From Balamuthia mandrillaris (Eukaryota > Discosea > Longamoebia > Balamuthiidae): a DNA stretch of 64,000 bases. A program made the translations under genes and the position numbers. How positions within the stretch are numbered: position 1 is the stretch's first letter; every line of letters starts with the position of its first letter. Below, one piece after another: positions 25,687-35,394 of the stretch. The notes under the pieces were generated by a model. That model searched no databases and was not told where the DNA came from. It saw nothing but the letters and a program-made list of their open reading frames with translations. The DNA lies in assembly GCA_031835245.1 (NCBI GenBank), contig JAVKOQ010000173.1, positions 1 through 64,000 on the forward strand. Direction: 5' to 3'.

Positions 25687-26828
25687 ACCAATACAGAAGG
25701 AGTAAAAGCATAGTTGAACAAAGAGTGTTCGGAGGTAAGGTCATCCGTGGCCGGTACCAACAGAAGCAGAGCCAAGTTGGACCAAGGAATGGTGTGATAC
25801 ATGAGTTGCATGGCATTCCAATCAAACTCCTTTTGTTTCCGTTGTGCCCACTTCATAACAACACCAGTAATAATTATAGTAAGAAAAAGAGACTCTTGAA
25901 CAAACAACACTTACAGCAAATGGAAGAACGTACAATTTGAGTCAAGACACTGACAACCACGCAACCCAACCCAAAGAACAGACCCAATGCAGTGAGGGAA
26001 ATGTCGGTGAGGCCAGTCACAGCCACGCCAAAGCATACTGGCACTAACGACAACAGCACTTCCTTTGAAAAGTGTTTTTGGTAGTAAAACCGCTCAACGG
26101 CTACCGAGAACGGCGTTATTAAAGCCTTCATTATCTGAAGCACAAGAAAGAGATGAAGGTGAGAACTTTGATAGAACGACGGAGAGGACAACGAACAGCA
26201 ATACGTGTGGGAGAGAAAGAGATAGAGGAGAAGGAGAAGGAGAAGGAGAAGGAGAAGGAGAAGGAGAAGGAGAAGGAGAAGGAGAAGGAGAAGGAGAAGG
26301 AGAAGGAGGAGGAGGAGAAGGAAAACAGAGAGGATACGGACTTGATAGGTGCCAACGGTGTTCGTTTTGAGACTGGCGTTGCAGAGCGGCACTCCAATAC
26401 CGAATGCCATCGCGAACAAGAGGAATGTCTTTAGTGGCCTTGGCTTCGGCGTGACCACTCCCCACCACACGCAAAAGTATATACCCGCCCACGTGGTGGC
26501 ATAATGGAAGATGGTCAGCGTTACCACTGCAATCGATTATTTTTTTTTTCAGATTAACCATCCAACTGACAGCGTGATGGGAAGATTTGCAAGAAGCGAG
26601 TGAGTATGTAGGAAGGTACCGTAGTTAAAGTTGGCAATAAATATGAAGCGGTTGAGAAAGATGATGCCGGTGGCCGCCACAAAGTTTAGCGCCATGCCCA
26701 AGCCTATCTGGTACCACCATTCCCCACCCCAAGTTAATCAAAAAAATGGCAAGAGCTTCCCTCCGTGGTGGAGAGAAAGAAGAAGAACAACAAGAAGAAG
26801 AAGGGAGAGGCACCTTCCACAGTTCCAT
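25190..26828 (-). CDS. SLC35E3-like nucleotide-sugar/triose-phosphate family transporter (336 aa)
   Basis: Six exons: 26828-26814, 26707-26620, 26526-26342, 26134-25934, 25850-25689, 25549-25190. The first exon encodes only MELWK. The rest is a ten-helix DMT-fold carrier: IGLGMALNFVAATGIIFLNR, VTLTIFHYATTWAGIYF, NTVGTYQIMKALITPFSVAV (the TYQ..KA.TTP block of SLC35E), FAGVINITIYVILKETSPVT, YQIYGHLKTITILVGSFLLF and AFLYTYFKL. A Ser/Pro-rich cytosolic tail ends the protein. The closest match I know is SLC35E3/plant UDP-sugar or TPT-like transporters of Golgi or ER; the substrate cannot be read from sequence. Introns 3 and 5 are full of purine repeats (pyrimidine on the sense strand). Confidence 0.9.
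25630..25685 (+). repeat. (GA)n microsatellite in intron 5 of the SLC35E3-like gene
   Basis: About 54 bases of perfect GA on the + strand. The gene is on the minus strand, so the sense strand reads CT. It begins three bases from the donor. Confidence 0.95.
26226..26320 (+). repeat. (GAGAAG)n hexanucleotide minisatellite in intron 3 of the SLC35E3-like gene
   Basis: About 15 perfect hexamers on the + strand, then a GGA-rich end. Every frame stays open across it, which makes false Glu/Lys, Gly/Glu and Ser/Phe ORFs on the two strands. It lies within the intron 26135-26341. Confidence 0.95.
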
Positions 26829-26867
26829 ACTGGTCTAGAGCTTTGTTGTAACGGTTCCGCCGAGATT

Positions 26868-26934
26868 CTTTTTTCTTTTTTCTTTTTTCTTTTTTCTTTT
26901 TTCTTTTTTCTTTTTTCTTTTTTCTTTTTTTCTT
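26868..26934 (+). repeat. (TTTTTTC)n heptanucleotide tract upstream of the SLC35E3-like gene
   Basis: Nine or so copies of TTTTTTC lie 40-106 bases upstream of the SLC35E3-like start codon (minus strand), so in its 5' leader or promoter. The sense strand reads GAAAAAA. Confidence 0.9.
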
Positions 26935-27175
26935 GTTGTTTTTTGTTGTTGTGGTCGGTTTAGGGGGGGAGGAGGGAGGGAGGGAGGTCAACGTTGTTGT
27001 TCAACACCCATCAAGCATGAGTCCTCTGATAAAGACGTGAATTCCAAAGTTGACGCAAAAAGAGCTCCTGTTCTCCCACAGAAGGCATCTGCTGTGACCT
27101 GGGAGAGAACCCACGTTGGGGACGAAGCAAAAGTGGAGACGTTCCAGAGAGCTTATGGTGAAAGAGGCGGGCAGA

Positions 27176-27372
27176 GAGCAGATGCTATTTGGCTGGCTTT
27201 GCCGCTTGCATGGGTCGCTCTGCCCGCCCTTTGCCTCGAATGAGTTTAACATCCTCCTCCGAGAGGAGTCCAGCGGGGTCCCTGCCCTCCGTTAACGCAA
27301 TGCATGGGAGGTCGAGGAGGTGGCGCCTCAGGTTGCGCAGATAGAGCGAGGGTTCGAGTGAGTCAGGGCTAG
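27176..27372 (-). pseudogene. Possible exon relic or unrecognised terminal exon
   Basis: Read on the minus strand from an AACTAG acceptor-like site at about 27373, this stretch stays open for about 60 codons with balanced codon use and protein-like content (SLYLRNLRRHLLDLPCIALT, then DPAGLLSEEDVKLIRGKGR), ending in a stop near 27176. I do not recognise the family and find no upstream exon to join it. It may be the last exon of a broken gene or simply chance. Confidence 0.3.
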
Positions 27373-28483
27373 TTCCTGCATGCTTTGGTCTCTGTTGAGG
27401 GTTGCAAAACTAACCTCCCCTATACGGCTCGGTCACTGCATCCTTGGGGTTTCGATGTTTCCTGGTGGTAGCATTGATAGTACCATCCATAAATGCTTGG
27501 GCCAGAGTACTCTGGGTTCAACGGACATGCAGGATCTGATCAGTCTTTGCTATTGCGTATGCTGTGTCAATTCCCATGGGTGACAATGAGGTGAGCTAGA
27601 TGGATTGCTGGTGTTTGGATAACAAAAGTGAGGGAACCAGAACACTGATGTTGGTGGATGGTGAACCAGCTCTACCGCTACGGTTGGGGAACGTCCGAGT
27701 TGCTGCAATGGAGACCAAAAGGGGTGTGTGTGTAAGGGCCAGCAAAAAACGAACATCCGGGATGACATGTTAGCAATGAAAAGAATTCTTTGACCCTCCA
27801 AACATATCAATTATGTGCCGCAGCAGCCAAGAAGAGTCGAAAGCTCATTGTTGGGTCATAGCTTTTTCCAGCTGAATCACATGTAAAAGATGTCCATCCG
27901 GCTAACAGATTAAGTGGTAAACCTCAACTGCATCAAACAATTTATTCCACATGATGACAAAGATTGATCACCACTATACCAGTCAAGGACTTGAATATAG
28001 GTTGACGTGGAAAGGTTTCTCCAACTGCCACAACTCTTGGGAGCCTGGACGTAACATTATCAAGACAAGTTTACCAAGGAAGTAGAAGTAGGTATTGCTT
28101 TTCTTCTTTTTTCAATTTTTCTTTTTTTTAACAAAAACTTTTTTCTTTTGTATTTATCTTTTAATGGAGCAGCTTCTGCTTTGCTGCAAATCTTGATGGC
28201 TCAGAGGCAAAACAAAACAGCACCAACTAGAGCTCCAGGAGACCATCACCCTGTCAAACAAGGCAAGTAATCCACAGTTATGGTGCTTTGAAATAAAAGA
28301 AGGCCTTGAGGCCATGTTTGTGCCCTTTATGAGGGACTAAAAGAAGAAACAAACAGTATTTTTTCATTAAAAATAAATTCTATTCCCTCCACTCCAATAT
28401 CTTTAAAAAATTAACTGTATAAAATTAAAAACCTTTAATAAAATAAAAGAATATAAACAATATAAAAATAGAAAATTATTTCA

Positions 28484-29907
28484 TTAATCCCAAATAACAA
28501 ATAGTTTGGTTTCATTTTTTAAGTTTGCAACACATTGATCATATTTGATAAAAGTAATTTGTTGGTTATCCATGATTTTTGTTGGATGCTTACCAACTGT
28601 GTTAAATATAGCAGTTTGTAGTCCAATTATTGTTTTGTTTGTGGTTTGTATTGCAATAATATCTCCATCAGGATCATTTATATAAACTATTAAAGTTTGC
28701 TTTGAAGATGTATCAACTATTTAACAAACAAAATTATTAGCATTTATAAATAATTATATCATAGATAAAGATATTAAAAGAATTTACCTGATGAAGAATG
28801 TAATGATTGTATTAATTGTTCCAACTTTTTATTCAACTGTTTATCCAATGTATCAAACTTTTTATCCAATGTATCAAACTTTTTATCTAACTGTTTATCC
28901 AATGTATCAAACTGTTTATCCAATGTATCAAACTGTTTATCCAATGTATCAAACTGTTTGTTCATAATATAAACAAGGTTGTCTAATTTAGATTCCACTA
29001 AATATGATAAATAATTAGTTTAGTCCAACCAAACAAAAAATAAACACTTATAAGTACTTATTTCAAGTTCTGAAGTGTGTGTATCACTTGCTTCAACTAA
29101 TGAATGAGGATATCGAACAGCTTTTGTGTTTCCATGAATAGTGTGCTCATACTTTCCGTTACTTATGTTTTCAACATCAACCAAGTTTATGTGAATTCTA
29201 AAGAGTCGCTTAAAATTCTTGCAATGCTTAAGCAAGTGTATGTCAATAACTTCGCCTTTGTTGTCAGCTACTAAGTGAAACAAGCTGTCAGCAAAGGCCC
29301 ACCACTGAAAGCCCTGAAAATAAACATCAAGTCTTCTCAAAGTCAACAACTATAATGAATTAGTAAAGCATGAAGGAAAACTTACTGACAACAAGGTGGC
29401 TGAGACTCTGTTTCAATGGAAACCAACCGCACAAAACCTCCAATTTGCAAGTTGGTGGCCATCTCCAAGATTGTGGTTTTGAGGCGTGGCAAAAGAGGGA
29501 GTTTCACTCGTGCACAGTATGTAAAACAAATGTCTTTGGGAGAGTGAGTGAGCAAGAGAAGGAATGGCAAGAAAGAGCAACCCACCTGTCTCTGGTTGTG
29601 GGCCAAACAGTGTGAAAGCGGTCACGCATTCTGGGAGGGGCAGGGGAGGAGATTGTTCTTCGAGTGCAGTTGCAGGCAACTTAGCGCAATCACTCACAAT
29701 CTGGAACCAACTTTTAGACACCAGCTTGAGCGTCAGAAGCTCCGCGCCTGTGCGTGGAGCTAAAAGTCGCAGCATATGATGGCTTACTTCGGGAGGGAGA
29801 TGGACCAAGAAGTCAATTGTGGTGGGCTTTCCCGAGTCCATTTCTTTCTCTTTTTCCTCCTGCACGGGTGCGTCTGCTTCCCTCTCTTTCTCTTTTTCCT
29901 CCTGCAT
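28484..29907 (-). CDS. F-box protein with heptad-repeat coiled coil and AT-rich 3' exons (387 aa)
   Basis: Five exons: 29907-29586, 29506-29386, 29335-29058, 28997-28788, 28716-28484; all phases agree and the chain ends at a stop. After two Glu/Lys-rich direct repeats (QEEKEKE), residues 33-70 form an F-box: LPPEVSHHMLRLLAPRTGAE then LLTLKLVSKSWFQIV. Exons 2-3 continue with LPLLPRLKTTILEMATNLQI and RLDVYFQGFQWWAFADSLFH, possibly the substrate-binding part. Exon 4 encodes a coiled coil with five FDTLDK heptads. Exon 5 looks beta-rich (TLIVYINDPDGDIIAIQTTN). F-box proteins hand substrates to SCF ubiquitin ligases. Exons 1-2 are GC-balanced, exons 3-5 strongly AT-rich. The exon 2/3 acceptor is the weakest junction (50-base intron). 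Confidence 0.7.
28834..28965 (-). repeat. 21-bp tandem repeat encoding FDTLDK heptads
   Basis: On the + strand the unit reads close to CCAATGTATCAAACTGTTTAT. Three nearly identical copies, a 12-base partial unit and two more copies are present. On the coding (minus) strand each codes a heptad K/Q-Q/K-F-D-T-L-D. The period is a multiple of three, so it keeps the frame, and the heptad pattern fits a coiled coil. Confidence 0.9.
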
Positions 29908-30138
29908 GGGTGCGTCTGCTTCCCTCTCCTTTTCTCTTTTTCCTCCTGCGCGGGTGCGTGCGTCTGCTTCCCTCTCCTTTTCTCTGTTTCTCCCCGAGTT
30001 GTTGTGTTGGGAGAAGACTAAAACGCATGACCCCTCAAGAAGTTTACCTTAAGATCTTTGGGTGCCCCCTCAAACCAAGGCACCATCGCGAGGACTTTAA
30101 AAAAAAAAAGAGGAGGGGGGCACGAGGTTGCAGCAGCC

Positions 30139-32780
30139 ATGCAGGCCAACAACAACAAGTCCAGCAACAGGGGAGAAGGAGGAGGAGGAACCGGCAGCGG
30201 CGGTGGCAGCAGAGGCAGAGGGGGTGGAGGAAGAGGAGGCAGAGGCGGAGGAAATGCTGCCAACCAACAGCAAGCGCAAGCCCCCTCTTCCGCCGGAAAA
30301 GAGGCAGAGAGCAGCGAGGTCACTCCCACCGGACCCCTTCGCTTCGTTACACGCGCAAGGGACGGCGTTCACCTCTATTCCTGTTCCTCCACAACCACGC
30401 CCTATCCCATCACTCCGCTGGAAGTCACCAAGACGGGCTTTGCATGGTCTTTTTTTTTCTTCTCTCCTTCCTATTATTTCTGCTTTGCTCACTGCTTGTT
30501 GTGGGGAATTGACGGAACAGCGGACCCGCAACGAGCATGCGGTTCGCCAACGAGGACGGATCGCTCTTTGCGGTGGCGCTGCCCGACCGAGTGGACGTCT
30601 TTCGGACGGAGAGCGGAGAGCTGCTACAGTCGTTGGCACAGGGTGACGTGGCGCAGATCGCCTTCTCGCCGAGCAACAGCCTTCTCCTCACCTGGGAGAG
30701 GTGGTTCAAGGACAAGCACGGAGCGGACCCCACCAACTGCGGTAACCTTGCCCTTTGGGATCTCTCTACCGGTGAGGAACTCCACCGCTGCGTCCACAAG
30801 TCCGTCAGCCAGCAGACGTGGTTTGTTCCTTCTTCCTTCTTTCTTCTTCTTTCTTCCTTCTTCCTTTCGTTTCTCATTTGCTCTTGCCCCTTCTCCTCCA
30901 ACTAACGTAACTTAACTGATGGTAACAGGCCGCCAATTCGCTGGACGTCCGATGAGAGATTGTCGGCAAAGGTAGTGAGTAAGGAACTGCAATTCTTCAG
31001 CGGGCGAAACTGGAAGAACGTAGTGCAGGCCATCAAGATACCCGACATTGCCAACTTTTCGTTTGCTCCGGGTCCTGCTCCTCCTCTTGTTGCCTGCTTC
31101 GTTCCTGAAAAGAAGGTTCCATTCCTTTCTGTTCTCAAATCTTTGCACACTCTGTTAAAAACGCTGAAAAGCAAAGAACTAACACAAAAACTTTGGATAA
31201 CGAAAATGAATTCTTTTTAAACAAAAGGGATTGCCAGGTTTTGTTAGGCTGTACAAGTATCCAAAAACAACAGGGGAGCCGGTAGGCTCGCGCACTCTGA
31301 TGAAGGCCACAAGCGTTGATCTTTTGTGGAACTCAAAAGGAACAGCCCTATTGATGGCAACCCACACCGAGGTTGATCGCACCGGCAAGTCTTATTATGG
31401 AGAGACAGGTCTGTTCTTCCTGTCCAGCGATGGCAGAATCGACTGCATCGTCGATTTGGATGCCGACGGCCCTATCCATCAGTGCTCTTGGAGCCCTGAT
31501 GGAGAACATTTTGTTGTCATTTATGGCTGTACTGTTTCTCTCTCTCTCTCTCTCTCTCTTGCAACGTTTGCTTATCGTCATATCACTGTTAGATATGCCG
31601 GCCAAGGCTACCCTCTTTAATGCCAAATGTGAAAAGCTTGCTGATTTTGGCCGCGCTCCACGGAATACCATCAGCTGGAGTCCCTGCAGTCGCTGTATGT
31701 TTCCCCCCCTCTCTCTCTCTCTCTCTCTCTCTTTGCATTATTGTTCAAGCAGAGCCTTACAATCCCCTACATTGCAAGTGGTTTGTCTTGCTGGCTTTGG
31801 AAATCTTAATGGGCAAATGGTTATAACCCGCACTTCATCTTCGTTTACGATTTTAGTAGTTATCCAACTCCCTTTAACCCTCTTGCCCGTGTTATAACAG
31901 GACTTTTGGGATGTTAAGAAAGTGAAGAAAGTTGGTGAGGCTAAGGCTAGCTGTGCTTCCGCCTTGGAGTGGTCTCCAGACAGCCAATACATCCTCACCG
32001 CTGTGTTGTCTCCCAAGATCCGTGTTGACAACGGGTACCCCTCTTTACACTGCATTTTCTCGGGTGGCACCTCACTAACCAAATGAGCCTTTTCACTCTC
32101 TTTTATGGCACGATCAAAATAGATTCTCCATATTTACGTACAACGGAATACAGGTGCACGAACAAGCAGTGGGAGAGCTGTATCAAGTGGCATGGCAATC
32201 AGCGCCGCAGGGCACCTTCCCTCTTAGGCGCATCCGAGTTGCCAAACCCACTTCTGCTGCCCCTGCCTCATCCTCAGGAGAAGGAAGCAATGGAGCCGCT
32301 TCTTCAGCGGCCAGTGGTGCTCCCAAAGCCAAACCAGCACTCTACCAACCGCCAAGCCGAAGAGGGCTGGGAGAGGCAGCCGCTGTTATTCATAGGGAAG
32401 AAGAACGGGAGGCTGGCCCTCGCAAGTACACTGCTGGTGGTGCTGTCAAGAAGCAAGAGCAACCTGTAGGATATGTGCCTGACACAAAGACTGCCAAACG
32501 CAACCGCAGAAGACGGCAAAGAAAGAACAAAGGCGATGGGGAAGGAGAAGATGATGAGGAGGGAGAGCAAGAGGAAGGCAACAGCAAGGAATTGGGACCG
32601 CTCACGGCGGAGGAGCTGAACAAACGCATCAAGGCTGCCAACAAGAAGCTTCGTCAGATAGAACAATTGAAGGAGAAGGGTACTCAGGGGCTTAATGCGG
32701 CACAGCTGCAAAAACTGGAAAGTGAACAAGCTCTCCGCCAAGAGGTTGCCTCTCTTCAGAAAGAACTGGCATCTCTCTGA
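30139..32780 (+). CDS. EIF2A: Eukaryotic translation initiation factor 2A (676 aa)
   Basis: Eight exons: 30139-30446, 30521-30820, 30929-31115, 31228-31528, 31593-31694, 31779-31819, 31901-32034, 32123-32780. I chose the ATG at 30139 as the first in-frame ATG. The N-terminus is a Gly/Arg-rich low-complexity arm of about 65 residues that human eIF2A lacks. The WD-type beta propeller follows: MRFANEDGSLFAVAL, GLPGFVRLYKYPKTTG, SYYGETGLFFLSSDG, YGYMPAKATLFNAKC, LAGFGNLNGQM, DFWDVKKVK, then GELYQVAWQ. The tail is Lys-rich with a C-terminal coiled coil (NKRIKAANKKLRQIEQLKEK). eIF2A can deliver initiator tRNA on special mRNAs. Exon 6 is only 41 bases. Its start is divergent from the F-box gene. Confidence 0.95.
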
Positions 32781-32811
32781 TACCAACTTAATCATGGATA
32801 CAATAACCTTC

Positions 32812-32813
<2 letters not shown>

Positions 32814-32854
<41 letters not shown>
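32814..32854 (+). repeat. (CT)n tract between EIF2A and PES1 3' ends
   Basis: About 40 bases of CT lie in the 162-base gap between the tail-to-tail EIF2A (+) and PES1 (-) stop codons, so within one or both 3' UTRs. Confidence 0.9.
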
Positions 32855-32856
<2 letters not shown>

Positions 32857-32942
32857 CCTCCGCACTCTTCCTTCTCGCATGCACTCGTCTCTTGCATGGT
32901 AAACACAAAGAGAAAGAAGGTAAAAGCAAAGGGTGTGATTGT

Positions 32943-35050
32943 TTACTTGTTGGCAGACTTTCTTCTCCTATTGTTGTTGCCAGCAGCAGTGGCAGCGGTG
33001 GCTTTGGATTTCGTTTTGGGTTTAGCTTCTCCCGTCTGTTGTTGTTCTTCTAACATTTGACGCTTTTTGAGCAACGTCTGAGTGGTCTTCTGCTGCTTCT
33101 TGGTGGAGTGCTGAATGCGGTCCCACAGCTTCTTCTTCTTGCGAGAAAGCATCAACGCGGCATACTGTTCTTCCTCGGCGGGATCGTCCTGCTGTGCATT
33201 GCGCCTCTTTCTTTTGGCTCCAGCAACAGAGGGCTTGAGAACGAGAGGAACCCTTTCCTCCTCGCCGTCTTCCTCTTTCTCCTCGTTGGCAAGTTCTGCC
33301 TTGAGACCTCTCTCGTACTCTTCCTCCATTGCCGCCAGCTCTTGCTCAGCAGAGCGAGTGATGGCCTTGGAGTCTTCGGAGGGTTGTTGAGGATTGTTAG
33401 CAGACAGGCCGAGCAGAGCGTTGAGCTCCTCTTGTCGCTTGGGGGTATATCCTTCCAGCTCGTTGTCCACAAATGGGGAGAGATGAGGGGGCAGAGGCAA
33501 GCCTGGCAGATACTCATGCACCGGCAGAAGCGCGCCCACGTTGGCGCTGTCATAGACCCATTGGGGCTGCACGTACTCCCTGCTGAGGAACTGGTGCTTC
33601 TGGGAGGGACGATCCACGAGGTGATGAGTTATGCTATCGTCTGATTCGGTGACGCCGGAGGCGCAGCCTTCCCATGAGACCTGTCCTCCGAAGCTTCGTA
33701 TCACAAACTCTAGGGACTCCTGAGGCACTTCTCTTGACAACCAAAAGTGGCAGTTGGAGAAGAGGGCTGTGTAACGCTTGTCTGTGTTTTTGATGCCTTC
33801 GTAGAGCTCCTCTTGGATTCTCTTTCGCTCCTGAGCTTCTTCATCGTTTTCATCTTCTTCGTCTTCATCGTCCTGTTCTTCCTCTTCCTCTTCTTCCTCT
33901 CCTTCTCCTTCCTCATCATCTTCTACTTCCTGGTCATCCTTTACCTCGATCGTTTTCAATTTCTCCTGAAGAGCCTTTGCTCTTTCACGTGTTCGTGAAT
34001 CTTCCCCGCTTTCGGAGGGCTCTGCTCTCGAAGATGCAGTAGAGGATGATGTGGTACTTGTGCTGCTGTCAGCAGCGTCTTTCTCAGCAGAGGTGGTTTC
34101 AAGTTTGATTGCGCCGAGGTATTCTCCCTGTTGGAGCAATTGTCCATCCAACTCAGGAGGATAGTGCAAGCCCAAGTCCATGTAGAGCTTGTAGAGCACA
34201 AAGCCTGTCAGAGTTTCGTAAAACGTCAAAAACGTGCGCATCACCCTGAAGTCGACATCAGTAGGGATCTATGTCAAAGACGGTATTGTTAACAACAGAA
34301 ACGAGACTAGAAGGTGGAGAGAGGTGAAAACCTCTTGACTAAAGTTAAAGGGCACAAGCCACGTAAGCAGCTGGCCGAGCACCTCCGCCTGGTAATAGAT
34401 GCCCTTGATGGAGATAAAGACCTTCCGTAGGGAGTGCGTATAAACGATATAATTCTGAAACTCGTTGCAGAGCCTAGCACAGCGTCTGATGTGGCTCTCG
34501 CGAACGCGGGTCGTCTGCGGGAGGTTGCGGAAGAGGTGGATCATGCAGAGGGCGTCGTCCATGTCACGAAGGGCGTCCACGAAGGAGGGGTACCTCTCTC
34601 TCACGAGGTGGTCCAGGCGGGTCACCGGCATGTTCTGAATGAGGCGAGTGGCGGTGTCGCTCTCGTTCTTGCCTTTGGCGCGGCGGATCTTGCGCTTGTA
34701 GGCGCGCGTGTCGCGAAAGGCCTTCAAGAGAGGGTCGTGGAGCAGAAACGTGATGTCTTTGGTGAGGTAGTAAGTCTTATCTTTGCCTTTGAACTTCTTG
34801 GCGGGATCGCGAGGGTAAATGCCTTTCAGGATGCATAGCTTGCTGTTTTGTGTTTTGTTGAAAAAAAAAAGTATTTCGTTGGGAAAAGATTAGCCTCCGG
34901 AGATAAAAATTCACCCCACACAAAAGAAAGCAAGAAAAAAAAAACGAACCGAAAATCTTGCAAGCTAACTTGCAACTTTTTCATGGCATGAGTTCGAGTC
35001 ATGTACATGGCGGCCGTGCCGCTCGCACCTTTCTTCCTTTCGCGTCCCAT
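32943..35050 (-). CDS. PES1: Pescadillo, ribosome biogenesis factor (645 aa)
   Basis: Three exons: 35050-34950, 34842-34332, 34268-32943. The N-terminal pescadillo domain is clear: KKLQVSLQDFRKLCILKGIY, ERYPSFVDALRDMDDAL, LRKVFISIKGIYYQAEVLG, PTDVDFRVMRTFLTFYETLT. A Glu/Asp-rich stretch comes next, then a BRCT domain (roughly residues 360-470: ALFSNCHFWLSREVPQESLE, HHLVDRP, YVQPQWVYDSANVG). The tail is Lys/Arg-rich with KRKRRNAQQDD and further basic clusters likely to act in nucleolar targeting. PES1 works with BOP1 and WDR12 (PeBoW) in 60S subunit maturation. 344 bases separate it from the divergent COG4 start. Confidence 0.96.
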
Positions 35051-35394
35051 TTCTCTCCTTCTTCTTCGTCACCGGCCGACCAGACCAGAAAAACCAGCTT
35101 CCCCTCTCTCTCACTCTCTTGCCTCTCCTCTCCTCCGCTTTTTTTCTTCTTTCTTTTTTCCGCCTGAAGAATGCTGAGAATGCATTTCTCTCTTTTTTCT
35201 TTTGTCCGCGAAAAACATATATATAAAGAACCCTCATATGATCTTAAATACCCCTCAAGTAGGTTAAGATCAAGATCGGTGACGTGTCCGTTCACAGAGA
35301 GAAAAAAGTGTAGCAGGAAGAGTAGCAGCGAAACAAGAGAGGAGCAAGTGCTGTTGCTAGTGTGTGTGGTGGTGGTGGTGGTTCTTGAAGGAGA
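35051..35394. other. Divergent promoter region, PES1 / COG4
   Basis: 344 bases between the start codons. C/T-rich runs at about 35090-35160 (+ strand) and AT-rich TATATATAAAG at about 35217-35228 are the only notable features; the TATA-like string lies about 165 bases before the COG4 ATG, but no promoter can be assigned with confidence. Confidence 0.45.

Larger units (their letters stand above)
26829..28483. other. Gene-poor region, changing from GC-balanced to AT-rich
   Basis: 1.65 kb between the SLC35E3-like start and the 3' end of the F-box gene. It holds a 7-base T-rich repeat (26868-26934), a short coding-like fragment on the minus strand (27176-27372) and, from about 28080, increasingly AT-rich sequence with poly-A/T runs. 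Between about 27400 and 28080 I see no coding frame, RNA gene, terminal repeats or transposon feature. Confidence 0.5.

Noticed and set aside
26094-26561. Long ORFs with Ser/Pro, Ser/Phe, Gly/Glu or Lys/Glu repeats
   Set aside because: All come from the GAGAAG array, which lies in an intron of the transporter gene; the exons either side match SLC35E3.
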